Positions 8,214 to 19,000 of a stretch of DNA of 64,000 bases are shown piece by piece. The stretch is taken from contig JAISJD010000050.1 of NCBI GenBank assembly GCA_031261705.1, forward strand, positions 1 through 64,000. Reading direction: 5' to 3'. The notes beneath the pieces were generated by a model, which saw nothing but the letters and a program-made list of their open reading frames with translations, had not been told where the DNA came from and did no database searches. Each line of letters opens with the position of its first letter. The stretch's first letter is position 1. A program made the translations under genes and the position numbers. This DNA comes from Lactobacillales bacterium (GTDB lineage: Bacteria > Bacillota > Bacilli > Lactobacillales > Streptococcaceae).

Positions 8214-11200
8214 TAATTTTCTGCTATTAATTGTACATCATCCATAAGCAAAGTTGTTCCTCCTGGTGAATCAACGTAAAAACCAACATCAATATTCCCA
8301 GTAGTAACAGTTACATCTTTTACTTTAATATAGTGCCAAATCCCATCATTTTCAATATTCACATACTTCCCATTAGAAGAATCATACTTATCTACTTCCA
8401 TACGAGCAGTATTTGCTTGAGTATTTGATAATTTCACCCATGCACTTATCTCATATTTTTTATCCTTATTAACTTTTAATTGTTGATGGATACTTTGCTT
8501 ATAGGCGCTAGATGCGTGAAAATAAGCTCTTTGCCGGCCCTCTTTTGCTGCCTCAGGTGGATTCGTTCCTACTCCGGAATCCACACCAAATGCAGCATTT
8601 TGTCCTTCTGGATGCCATTCACTCCAATTATTTGATTGATCCGTTGTTCGTTCAAAATTACCATCATCTAAAAGATTCTTTTCTGATTCAACTGGCCCAG
8701 ATAGTTCTTGTTTTGAAATTAAAAAGCGATCAATATTTACATTGCCTGTCACTGTATCATTTTTTGAGACAATCAAAGTATTTTTTCCCTTTTGTAGATT
8801 AACTTTTATCTGATTATCTTTCCAAATATTCCAATTTTGTTCAGGTGATGGAATAGATAAGGAAGATGGATTTCCATCATTCACTTGAAGTGCTATTGTC
8901 TGTGTGCTTCCTGTACCATTTGCAACACGAGTATTTAACGTATATTCTCCTTCTTCAGGTATATCAACATTAAACTTAAGCTGATTATTATTTTGTGCTA
9001 GAGATTCGACAAATCCTGTACCACTATAAAACCAATGATTATTATTTGTTGATAAATCATCAGATAATTGGCTGTTCTCTGCTTCCACTTTAATCACTTC
9101 TGGTGTGTCCTTAAGAGTAATTTTGTTTAGCTTAACAGCGCTAGCTTCATCTTCATTATCCTCTAAAACTTGATAGCTAATTACGTTTTTTCCTGCAGAA
9201 AGTGATACATTTTCATTTTGTTCTGAAAAGTCTGTTGAGGGTTTTAAAATTGTTTGCTTAGAAAAGTGACCATTGACAAATATACTCAATGTTTGATTTT
9301 TTTCCGATTCATTTTTATAAGCTAGTTGAATTTTATAATCTCCCTGACTTTTCACAGTTGGATAAAGAGTAACACCTGCACCATCATTATTAAATTGTCC
9401 TACTGAATTATCAATAATAATTGGTTGTTCTTCTTTGCTATTAGCAAATGGTGAAGCTTTCGTCATTTCATACGTCATTTGCTCTGGTATTTCTTGCTGA
9501 CCACTTGTTTGAATAGTCCTATCTTGTGTGGACTGAGCAGGTACTTTGACATAGGTTACAGCACCATGAACATCTTTTCCTACAGCAAATCCCAAACTTT
9601 GAGATTGCTCTAATTCGCTTAAGCTTCCTTGCTGTTCTATGACTTGCTCATTACTCATAACTGTTTGTGCAGCTTCTCCATGAAGTTGAATAATATAAGA
9701 GGTTGTATCGCTTTGAAAACTTCCTTCTTTTCCTTTGATAGTGAAAGAAGTTCCCTCTTCATTTTTTAATACCTCTAATGTTTGTTTAGAGTAATCATTT
9801 TCTTCGTAGTTATAAGTTTTTCCGTCATCATCATAAAGAGTAAAAGTAGTTTGATTCGTAGTAGGAAATGTATCCAAATATATAGTGTCAACTTGTTTCT
9901 CGTCCGTATAATTTTGTGGTTGTTGAATTGGTGTAATCGTTCCTTGTTTAACAAACATCGGTGTATCAGACCAGTTATCTGTATTCACTGAATAATGAAT
10001 CGTCTGATTCCCTTCGTACACATCTCCCCGAACATAATCAATCCAGTTTCCTTCTGGTAAATAAATTTCTTTGTTTTTCTGGTTCTTTTCTAAAATGGGT
10101 GCTACTAAGAAATTATCTCCAAACATCCATTGATTAGTTAAATTAGCAACATTTTCATCTTTTGGATAATCAAAGGTTAACGGACGAACCAATCCAACAC
10201 CAGAATCATAAGCCATTCGTTCATAGGTATATAGATATGGCATCATGGAATAGCGCCATAAAATACTACTTTTTGCCATTTCCTCAGCTGTAGAACCATA
10301 ATACCAAGGTTGTCGTTGCTGATTCAAATTTCCATGAACACGAAAAATCGGTACCAAGGAACTGAATGCCATCCACCGAGCATAGAGCTCTGGATCAGGA
10401 TTTAAAATTTGCCCACTATTTGCATTAAATCCACCAGTATCCATCCCCCATTTATTTTGACCTAAATTAATTGTCGAAAGCATGGTACTCGGTTGCTCTT
10501 TAACACCGTTTGCCCAATCTATGACATCTCCCTTTTCCCATTGAACACCGATATCCCCTGACCAAATAGAAGTAGCATATCTTTGTGCTCCTGGATAGAA
10601 TGTTCTAGCTGTTTGCCAGACTCTTTGTTGATTATTTGTATGTTGCCGTTGTCCTTCATAAAGTGCTTGAGAGCTATTCGTTGTTGTAAAATTACCAAAC
10701 CAGTATTGTGCAGAACCAGAAGATACCTTATCTGTCTCATCATTCCACCAGCCAGCAATTCCTTTATCAAATGAATCCTGAGAATGTTGCCACCACCATT
10801 GACGTTCCTCTGCCTTATAAGGATCAATACTTTGTACTGTAACAGGAATAAAATAATCTTTATAAGGATTATGCCCAGGATAGAAGAAACCATTGGCAGT
10901 TGCTTCCTGTCCTTGTTCTGTCACAGTTCCATCTTCCAATTGAGTAACAATTCTCGGTTTTGTAATTCCAATCATATGGATGCCTAGTTCATCCATATCA
11001 CTTTTTAATTTTCCATTTGAGGCAGAAGGAAAATTATCAGTATTCCACTTAAACTCTCCATAATCTGCTCCATGAGCTTTATCTCCATAAAATTTCCAAT
11101 CATAGTCAAAAGCATACGAATCAATCGGAATACTCTTTGCACGATAATCCGCTACCATCTCTCTAAATTCCGTTTCATTGATTCCCCATTCAAAATTAGA

Positions 11201-12157
11201 AAAACCTAGACCCCATTTAGGCAACATTGGTGTTTTTCCCGTCACTTTTGCATACGCCCGCATGATTTGTTTTGGTTGTCCTGTCATTAAATAAAGTTCT
11301 ACATTTTCCTTCGAATAACGCCGTCCCTCCTGTATGTCATCACCATAATAAAACTCTAATTTCTCGCTAGACGCTTCAGAAAACGGATAGCCTCCGTCAC
11401 TATCTACTAATATTCCATAACCATTCGTTGACCACATGAATGGTCCACCAGCATTTCCTTGCTCCCCTGCCTGTACCGTTTTATTTGCATCACTCGTGTT
11501 GTCACGCTGTATTCCTAAATCGCCATTGCTAAAACTGATGCCATAAGCACCATAGATATGATCCTCTTGTCCCCTAATAAAACGGACACCGCCAGCAAAT
11601 ATCCCACCGGTAGTTGGTTCACTAAGCAAGACATTATCCGCATTATCCTTGAGAGTCATTCTAGCAGGTGTTTTACTGATTTCTAACGTACATTCTGATG
11701 TTTTTATAGAAATTAAATCATTTGTTTGATTCACCTCAGCACTTATCATAGAAAATGTAGCATTAGGGTCTACCATTGGTGTTGCGGGGCTATTTTCTAT
11801 GTTTTTCGGTCGTAAATTAATTTTCAACAAATTATTTTCCAGAGGATTAATTTCCAAATAATCAAATTCCTGTGTATTATTTGTACTGATTTTCAAAGTA
11901 ATTTGTTGATCTGTAATTACGACATCCGTAACATTTCCTAGCCCCGATTGGTCACTTAATTGTTTATATTCCTTCTTTGTCAACTTAGGAACAGTTGCTT
12001 TCTCCTGTTCCTTTGATAACTCCTCTTTATTTTCTTCTTGTTGTAAATCAGGAGTCACAGATTCTCCAAAAGTAAAGATTATATTTGTTGAAAAAGTTCC
12101 GAGAATAACAGTAGCTATTGTTATCCCTGAAAGGATAGATTTTACATAAGATTTCAT
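8213..12157 (-). CDS. Secreted GH31 6-alpha-glucosyltransferase (CtsZ-like)
   Basis: About 1314 residues with a signal peptide (hydrophobic 6-30). Family knowledge: CtsZ transfers glucose from the non-reducing end of maltooligosaccharides to form an alpha-1,6 cap, the first step of cycloalternan synthesis. Seen here: GH31 catalytic domain (about 240-720) with WWNDETDKVSSG (nucleophile Asp473) and WSGDIGVQW (acid/base Asp535), RVHGNLNQQRQPWYYG, and a DUF5110-like YDDDG strand near 770. Two CBM35-like domains follow (about 900-1165), then a C-terminal CBM61/CBM4-like module ending SPGGTTLLMDD. The order and motifs match the Bacillus globisporus CtsZ as I remember it. No cell-wall anchor is seen. 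The start at 12157 is favoured by spacing to GGAGG; an ATG at 12163 is possible. Last gene of the island. Confidence 0.88.
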   Translation of the reverse strand: MKSYVKSILSGITIATVILGTFSTNIIFTFGESVTPDLQQEENKEELSKEQEKATVPKLTKKEYKQLSDQSGLGNVTDVVITDQQITLKISTNNTQEFDYLEINPLENNLLKINLRPKNIENSPATPMVDPNATFSMISAEVNQTNDLISIKTSECTLEISKTPARMTLKDNADNVLLSEPTTGGIFAGGVRFIRGQEDHIYGAYGISFSNGDLGIQRDNTSDANKTVQAGEQGNAGGPFMWSTNGYGILVDSDGGYPFSEASSEKLEFYYGDDIQEGRRYSKENVELYLMTGQPKQIMRAYAKVTGKTPMLPKWGLGFSNFEWGINETEFREMVADYRAKSIPIDSYAFDYDWKFYGDKAHGADYGEFKWNTDNFPSASNGKLKSDMDELGIHMIGITKPRIVTQLEDGTVTEQGQEATANGFFYPGHNPYKDYFIPVTVQSIDPYKAEERQWWWQHSQDSFDKGIAGWWNDETDKVSSGSAQYWFGNFTTTNSSQALYEGQRQHTNNQQRVWQTARTFYPGAQRYATSIWSGDIGVQWEKGDVIDWANGVKEQPSTMLSTINLGQNKWGMDTGGFNANSGQILNPDPELYARWMAFSSLVPIFRVHGNLNQQRQPWYYGSTAEEMAKSSILWRYSMMPYLYTYERMAYDSGVGLVRPLTFDYPKDENVANLTNQWMFGDNFLVAPILEKNQKNKEIYLPEGNWIDYVRGDVYEGNQTIHYSVNTDNWSDTPMFVKQGTITPIQQPQNYTDEKQVDTIYLDTFPTTNQTTFTLYDDDGKTYNYEENDYSKQTLEVLKNEEGTSFTIKGKEGSFQSDTTSYIIQLHGEAAQTVMSNEQVIEQQGSLSELEQSQSLGFAVGKDVHGAVTYVKVPAQSTQDRTIQTSGQQEIPEQMTYEMTKASPFANSKEEQPIIIDNSVGQFNNDGAGVTLYPTVKSQGDYKIQLAYKNESEKNQTLSIFVNGHFSKQTILKPSTDFSEQNENVSLSAGKNVISYQVLEDNEDEASAVKLNKITLKDTPEVIKVEAENSQLSDDLSTNNNHWFYSGTGFVESLAQNNNQLKFNVDIPEEGEYTLNTRVANGTGSTQTIALQVNDGNPSSLSIPSPEQNWNIWKDNQIKVNLQKGKNTLIVSKNDTVTGNVNIDRFLISKQELSGPVESEKNLLDDGNFERTTDQSNNWSEWHPEGQNAAFGVDSGVGTNPPEAAKEGRQRAYFHASSAYKQSIHQQLKVNKDKKYEISAWVKLSNTQANTARMEVDKYDSSNGKYVNIENDGIWHYIKVKDVTVTTGNIDVGFYVDSPGGTTLLMDDVQLIAEN

Positions 12158-12207
12158 TCGCATTCCCTCCTTTTCCTCCTTATTTTTCTTATCCTATTCA
12201 TCCCCAT

Positions 12208-12241
12208 GAAAGAGAAGAGAATTTCCCCTCTCTCCTCTTTC
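12208..12241 (-). other. Intercistronic hairpin between the two secreted GH31 genes
   Basis: A 13-base-pair stem (12208-12220 with 12229-12241, one G-U pair) with an eight-base loop and no T run. It lies just before the Shine-Dalgarno of the downstream gene and may stabilise or process the shared mRNA. Confidence 0.6.
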
Positions 12242-12256
12242 GATTAACATTCCTAT

Positions 12257-15200
12257 TTATTTTTTCAATAATAAATTATCAAAGTTTATTCCTGTATGGG
12301 CATCATTGCCAAAGCTTACTGAAACGTTGTTTTGCCCATTTACTAAAGTTACTGGAACTTCCACTGTTGACCAAGTATCCCAGTTACTTGTTTTAGGAAA
12401 ATCAACTTTTTGTTCTTGTCCATTAATGGAAATATTTCTTGAGGCTGCTTCAGTACCCGCACTATAACGTAATACTAATTTATAGTTTCCAGCTTTTGCT
12501 GCCACTTCAAAATTAACTGAAGAACCTAGTTGATCAAAACCTGCAATAAACCCTTTCCCAGTATATCCTGGATGATCGTTTGCCCCTTGTACATCATTTA
12601 GTTCAGCAAATTCAGCTTCATAAGCTGCATGATTTGTTCCTAATAAGTGAACAATTTGCTCTTCTTGACTTCCTTCAACTTTAACATAAGTTAGATTTTG
12701 CTCTTTATCAAAATAATAACCTGTCGTTGCGGCATTAAAATCTGCCAAATCTTCGCATTTTGTAACTGTCTTATTCCCAATTTTCACTTGTTCAGGTTCA
12801 TTAGTAAATAATTGTAAAGTGACTTTCTCACCTATATCTGGAACCGTAACATCCACTTTCTCATTTTCATAATCTTCATTCATTGTAATATTTTGTGTCT
12901 TTTTACCATGAACATCATCATAAAATTGATAGCTACTTTCTCCATTAGGATACATACGGAAAGTTAAGTTTTGATAGCTGTCTAGCTTATTTCCAACATT
13001 TTTACCAAGTTGATACTCATCAGTTAAATTCATCGGGATAATTGCTCCGGATTTAACAAAAACAGGCATCGTGTCAATATCAGCATAATAGTTAAACGTT
13101 TTACCCCCTAAATGTGTTCCGCCATTCCATAAATCAATCCATTCTCCTTCTGGTAAATAAATGTCTTTTTCTCTTTGACCATCATTAACAATTGGTGCAA
13201 CAAGTAAATCATCCCCAAACATATATTGTTGATCTAATTGAAGAGTGTTTTTATCATCTGGATAATCCATAACCATTGGACGCATCATAGATTTTCCGTT
13301 ATCAGCAGTTTGTTTTGCTGCTGTGTAAATATATGGCAATAAATTCATACGTGTGTAAAAATATTTTTGAAAATTAGGGATAATTGATTGGTCGCCTGTC
13401 CGACTAGCAGCATTCCATGGGGAACGCTCTTCACTTGGAGAAGGATCAGACTTCTCAGAATGAAATTGCATTACAGGAGCAAAAGCAGCCATTTGAACTG
13501 AACGTTTATACAATTCTGAACTTGGATAATTTCCAGTAAATCCAGCTAAGTCCCAAGTCCAATAGGAAACACCTGATACAGCTGCACTTAATCCCGCTTT
13601 TACCGATGATCTGAAAGAAGCAAAATCAGAACGTTGATCCCCTGACCAATAAATTCCTGATGTTTGAGCCCCAGTTGTTCCAGATCGACTAAACGACACA
13701 GCGTTCTCACTAGCATCATCACTAAAAGTAGACGTCTTCGCAAAATCAAAATAAGTTGAAATATATTTATTTGGATAAAGGTTTCTCATCTCAAGTGATT
13801 TTTTGCCATTATAAAACGTTGCATCACGTCCCCACAACATTTCTCCACCATCTGTTTTGAAACCGTCAATACCAATATCATCAAGCAAATATTTTCGTTG
13901 TGAAGTCCACCAATCCACTGCGGCAGGATTAGTAAAATCTAATAAAATCCCATTCCCAAACCACTGACCTTGTGGGATACGATAAAGACTATCATCTTTA
14001 TTCACTGCACCATATTTTTGTTGAATCATATATTCCTTATCGTAATCTTTCTGTACATAAGGTTCTTCATCTTTTAATGCCGGAATTTGCCATAAGATTA
14101 AGTTCATTCCCGCATCATGTACGCTTTGAACCATTTTTTTTGGATCCTTCCATTTGCCATTAAAAGTGAAATCATCATAAGAGAAGATTCCGCCATTTTG
14201 TTTTGGTGTATAAGTTGCACCGTTCCAAATATAAAAAGTTTGTTCATCACTCCACTGTTCGAGCACAAATCCAGTCGCTGGAATATTGGATTGTTTTGCG
14301 TTATTTAATGCCTGTTGAACATCCTCATCTCGATCCCACTCATTTGCTGACATCCAAAGTCCGAATGCCCATTTTGGAAGTAAGGTTGTTTTTCCAGATA
14401 AACTTGTATAATTTTTTACAATATCATTTTGATTTTCTCCACTAATGATATAGTAATCCAACATACGATTCTTCTCACCATCATTATCTAATAAAAAACT
14501 GTATTTATCTCCAGCTTTTGATGCTAATTGAAATTGAGAATGAAAATCTGAATTAATAAACATTCCATATTTTTCACTACTAACAAAAAACGGAATAGCT
14601 AAATAAGTTCGTTTAGCTTCAGCTTGTGTTTGATACTCATTGTAAACATAAGTATCTACATCATTTCCACGCTGATTCAGCGAATCATAGCGTTCTCCAA
14701 ATCCATAAAATGCCTCATCTTCAGGTGTTTGGAAATTATTTTGAAATTGATTTACTACTGTTTGACCGTCTGTTAACCAGCCTAAACGTTGATTGTCATT
14801 ATATTCCGAGGTTAGCAATGTACCGTCTGCTTTATAAACTGACATACGATAAGGATTCTTTTGAACAACTACTTTCAATTTCTCAGTGGAAATAGTTAAT
14901 TCGCTATCAGTTTCAGCTAAATTGTAAATTGCTTTTCCTTCATGGCCTTTTTCATTCCCAGTTGGCGATAACTCGACACGGAAAATATCTTTGTCTTCAA
15001 ATGACAAATACACTTTTGGATTAAAATTGTTATTCGTAGCTGTTAAATCCAGTTCCACTTGTTTTTGATTATCCGCTACGCTATTAACATTTTGAGCATA
15101 TTCCCAGTCAGTTACTGCAAAAGAGAATGACTCGCTTGAAATCGGCGATTGATTATTGACTGATGCTTTAATCGTATAAGAAATCTTGTCTCCTTTTTGG

Positions 15201-15541
15201 AAAGAACCTAAGTTTACTTTCCAGTAAGTATTATTTCCGGAATTATAGTCATAGTCAGCTGTAACGTTAGGCTGGGACTGATCATTTTTACTCCATTCAA
15301 TCCAGATATTTTGACCTGCTTCAATTGGCCAGGTTGTAATATGCAGCCATACATCCTCTCCTGCTTTAGGATCTCTAGGACATCTTTCAGTAGGTTGAAC
15401 TGAATAGAGATCGTCATCTCCATAAGGTGCATGCCAAACTCCTTCTATTGCATAAGCTAACGAGCTAAATCCAAAAGCAGTTCCCACTAGGCAAATGCAC
15501 AAAAACGAAGTCATTATTTTATTCTTTACTTTTTTTCCCAT
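12257..15541 (-). CDS. Secreted GH31 3-alpha-isomaltosyltransferase / cycloalternan-forming enzyme (CtsY/CAFE-like)
   Basis: 1094 residues, essentially the length I recall for CtsY of Bacillus globisporus (1093). Signal peptide cleaved near AYA-31; the mature start IEGVWHAPYG closely matches the IDGVYHAPYG start I recall for that enzyme. The family moves an isomaltosyl unit to the 3-position and closes two units into the ring (cycloalternan). Seen here: N-terminal beta domains, GFGERYDSLNQRGN near 280, GFKTDGGEM (nucleophile Asp564), YWSGDQRSDF (acid/base Asp635), and a C-terminal CBM35 (about 965-1094). It shares long motifs with the cytoplasmic GH31 upstream, its probable hydrolytic counterpart. 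No wall anchor is seen. It is preceded by a 514-base gap, so it may have its own promoter. Confidence 0.9.
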   Translation of the reverse strand: MGKKVKNKIMTSFLCICLVGTAFGFSSLAYAIEGVWHAPYGDDDLYSVQPTERCPRDPKAGEDVWLHITTWPIEAGQNIWIEWSKNDQSQPNVTADYDYNSGNNTYWKVNLGSFQKGDKISYTIKASVNNQSPISSESFSFAVTDWEYAQNVNSVADNQKQVELDLTATNNNFNPKVYLSFEDKDIFRVELSPTGNEKGHEGKAIYNLAETDSELTISTEKLKVVVQKNPYRMSVYKADGTLLTSEYNDNQRLGWLTDGQTVVNQFQNNFQTPEDEAFYGFGERYDSLNQRGNDVDTYVYNEYQTQAEAKRTYLAIPFFVSSEKYGMFINSDFHSQFQLASKAGDKYSFLLDNDGEKNRMLDYYIISGENQNDIVKNYTSLSGKTTLLPKWAFGLWMSANEWDRDEDVQQALNNAKQSNIPATGFVLEQWSDEQTFYIWNGATYTPKQNGGIFSYDDFTFNGKWKDPKKMVQSVHDAGMNLILWQIPALKDEEPYVQKDYDKEYMIQQKYGAVNKDDSLYRIPQGQWFGNGILLDFTNPAAVDWWTSQRKYLLDDIGIDGFKTDGGEMLWGRDATFYNGKKSLEMRNLYPNKYISTYFDFAKTSTFSDDASENAVSFSRSGTTGAQTSGIYWSGDQRSDFASFRSSVKAGLSAAVSGVSYWTWDLAGFTGNYPSSELYKRSVQMAAFAPVMQFHSEKSDPSPSEERSPWNAASRTGDQSIIPNFQKYFYTRMNLLPYIYTAAKQTADNGKSMMRPMVMDYPDDKNTLQLDQQYMFGDDLLVAPIVNDGQREKDIYLPEGEWIDLWNGGTHLGGKTFNYYADIDTMPVFVKSGAIIPMNLTDEYQLGKNVGNKLDSYQNLTFRMYPNGESSYQFYDDVHGKKTQNITMNEDYENEKVDVTVPDIGEKVTLQLFTNEPEQVKIGNKTVTKCEDLADFNAATTGYYFDKEQNLTYVKVEGSQEEQIVHLLGTNHAAYEAEFAELNDVQGANDHPGYTGKGFIAGFDQLGSSVNFEVAAKAGNYKLVLRYSAGTEAASRNISINGQEQKVDFPKTSNWDTWSTVEVPVTLVNGQNNVSVSFGNDAHTGINFDNLLLKK

Positions 15542-16055
15542 TCTATCATCTCTTTCTCGTTTTATAATCTAAGGATTGTCTGTCATAAAGAGGATTCTTT
15601 CTAAAAATTATTTATTTGTAGCATTTAATTGAGTTGTATTCTTGATACAGTTCTTTTTATCTTTGAAATTACAGCAAATAATTTCCCAACTCTATTTTAT
15701 TTAAATTTTCAGATAATTCTCGACAAAATATGTAGAAAAATATCATTCATTTATGTCTGCAACAAAATATTAGAATATACTCTTTATGATAATAAATACT
15801 GATAGTTTCTTCTTTGATTACCATTTCCTTTCCTTATTTATTTTTACATTGAAATGCTCTAAACAATCGTTTATTCACCTCAAAATTAGTTACTTAGAAA
15901 AATTTTATTTAATGAATACCTCCTCTCCTTTTTTTGATTTTCCTAAGCAACTTATATTATAAAGAGCAAATACTATATTTTTTTTGATATTTCTTAACTG
16001 ACACTTGAAACAACTTTTTTCAATTATTAAATACATCATCCTCTCTTATCCCAAA
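15542..16055 (-). promoter_or_regulatory. 514-base AT-rich leader before the secreted GH31 genes
   Basis: No credible gene. On the minus strand the best sigma-A match is TTGTCG-17-TAAATA near 15694-15722, with only modest similarity. TAAACAATCGTTTA at 15860-15873 is an imperfect palindrome with LacI-operator flavour, but it lacks the GTAAARCGTTT seen at the regulator's own promoter. The length suggests a separate promoter or leader for the export-enzyme pair. Confidence 0.35.
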
Positions 16056-19000
16056 CTAAACTTCAATCAATTCAACCTCGATTTCAAAATCCACACCTGT
16101 TACATGAACGCAACTTTCCTCTTTCTTCTCAACGATCACATGAATAGTATTCCCTAAATAATCATCAATCTCTGTCTCAAATGAAGATTTCGCTACCACA
16201 AGAAGCTTCATATTTTGATAATTTTCTAAATCATTGCCAATAAACGTTCCAAGGTTCTTTTCTTTTCCAAGATTCAGTGGAATCACTGAATTTTCTTTGA
16301 TGAACACTGGAATTGAGTCCATTGCTGCTTCTGTAATTATTTCTTGACCGCCTTCTTTGACTTCTTTCGTCCAAAAATCAACCCATTGCCCTTCAGGTAG
16401 ACGTACATTTCTTCGTACAGCACCTTCTTTAATAATTGGAGCAACTAATAGATTTTCGCCAAACATATATTGGTCGTAGGTTCCAAGAAAGTCATCCACT
16501 GAATATTCTAAGACCATTGCTTTCATTAATGGTTGATAATTTATAACTGAACGTTTTGACTGCCAATAAATATAAGGCAGAAGATTCATTCGGATATTCG
16601 CAAATTTTCGATAAATGGAAATTGCCTCCTTATTGTTTGTTCTTTCGGCAATATTCCAAGGCGTACGATCTTGATTAAACTCTCCTTTACTTTCTGCATG
16701 GTATTGCATAATTGGACAAAACGTTGCCATTTGTGCAGATCGAATAAACAACTCCGCAGTTGGAATATCGCCATTGAAACCGCCTAAATCCCACCCCCAG
16801 AAAATAACTCCGCTCATCCCAGCATTAATTCCTGCCTTTAAAGACCGCTGGAAAGCATCAAAGGTTGACCGTTCATCTCCTGCCCAGTGCGCTGGAAATT
16901 GTTGACAGCCTGTATAGCCAGAACGACTAAAGGTAATTCCCTTGTTTTGTTTAGCAAATTGATAATAAGAATGAATATACTCATTTGGGTACTGATTTCT
17001 CATAGTCGCACCAGTTTTCCCGTTGCTAAACTGAACATTCTGACCGAATACCATTTCTCCACCGTCCGTCTTAAAACCGTCCACTCCAATATCTAACAAA
17101 TATTGGCGTTTATTAAACCACCACTTTTTCGCCTCTTCATTTGTAAAATCAAGTAATAAGCTATCTGTATACCAATTTTCAGGAATACGATAAGGGGAAC
17201 CATCTTCATTTTTTACTGCATAGCCTTTTTTAAGCATATACGCTTCATCTCTATCTTTTAGAGGATGACGTTGTTGATTTAGATATTTTTCAATGGGTAC
17301 CTGCCATAAAATAAATTTCAATCCATTTTTATGACAATCCTCCACCAATTTCTTCGGATTTGGCCAACGTCCCCATTCTGGAAAATAGACTTGGTCGTAG
17401 GAATAACTTTCCTCTGGGTCAATCAAAGAGTATTGGGCATCATTCCACATGTAATAAGTCGCTTCATCACTCCATTGCTCGAGTACGATAACTGTTGCAG
17501 GAATCTGTAAATCATTCGTCTTTTCAATTTCCCTTCTGACAATGCTATCCCTATCCCAATTATTTGAAGACATCCACGGACCTAACGCCCAGACTGGGAG
17601 CATTGCTGGTTGACCACTTTTTGTGATAAATTGACCAACCATCTCTTTTATTGTTCCCGTAAACAAAACAAAGTTAAATTGAGGTTTCCCAGCTTCAAAT
17701 ATCACGGTAATGGAAACTTGACCACTCTTGGTATTTTGTAAATCAAATTTCGTATAGTTTTCAGTTTCAACAAAAATACCGTAGCTTTGATTTGTAACAA
17801 AATAAGGCATTGGCATATATGTTTTTGTTCCTTGATCACGATATTGGTTATAAACAAAACAGTCAATAATATTTCCTGTTTGATTTATTTCATTGTAACG
17901 TTCACCAAATCCAAAATAGCTCGCCTTTTCCGAATCCAGATAATTCATCGTAAAACTTGAAATTCCTTGACCCAACAGACCGCTAATTACAAACGGCTTT
18001 TCTTTTACCAAATGAATTTCTTGATTTCGGTAATTTAATGCAAACGTCTCCACATCTAAGTAAATCCATGCAGTATTTATCTTTTGATTTTCTATGGCAG
18101 GCTCCACTTGTGTAAGAAAAAATTCATTTTCAGCCATCAAAAGAAAAAGAGGTGCGACAGAATTTACTATTTGAAACACATTGCTATCCGAGGTTGACCC
18201 AAGAAATTCTATTTTTTCGACGTTCCAAAGCTCACTAAGTTCTAAAATATAATTTTCTGATTTAAACGTTTCAGTTGAAAAATAATAGTTTTCTTGATTC
18301 ATTGAAGCATTTGATAAAATCGTAAAACGAAAAATATTTTGAACCTCATCAACTAATTGTCCTTCAAAAACTTCTTCCCCAATATGAAGATAAGGTACAT
18401 TTTCTGTGCCAAGTACTTGAACATTTATATCAAAATATTGGTGAGTCAACGGATAATGTGGCAACCGCTCACAGAACAAGGTTTCATACACATTTCCATT
18501 CCCAAGAGGTTTATGAATAAACTCTACTGGTTGATTCCCGATTTTTTCTGCCATATATCCTTGTAGCAATTGAATCAATTCACAGGCAATAAAATTTTTT
18601 TCGGGAGCATTCAATGCTTTATCTAAGTATAATTTTGATTTTTCTAATTCAAATTTCTCTGTAAAATAGATTCCTAATAAAGCAAGATTCATTGGTTCTT
18701 CACTATTTTTAGAAACTAACTCTTCTTGTGCTGAAACCACAATCAAATCCTCTGGTGCAAAGACACCAAAAGGTAAAACACCCAATAGCTCGTCAAAAGT
18801 GACAGCCATTGTAGATTGTTTTCCTACTAAACTTCCACCTTTAATCATATGGTCGAAAAGATAGTCCCGAATTTGTGTCATTGTTTGTTGCAGCTGTTGA
18901 TAGCCAAAGTTATTCTTAATTTCTTGTAAGCAGGCATAATAGTTCGTTAAATTTGAAGTATAAATATCCATTTCCTCTCCAAATAAGTTTGCTTGTGAAT

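Noticed and set aside
8213-15541. Cell-wall anchoring of the secreted GH31 enzymes
   Set aside because: Neither ends with LPxTG, a hydrophobic segment and a basic tail; both end in a carbohydrate-binding module.
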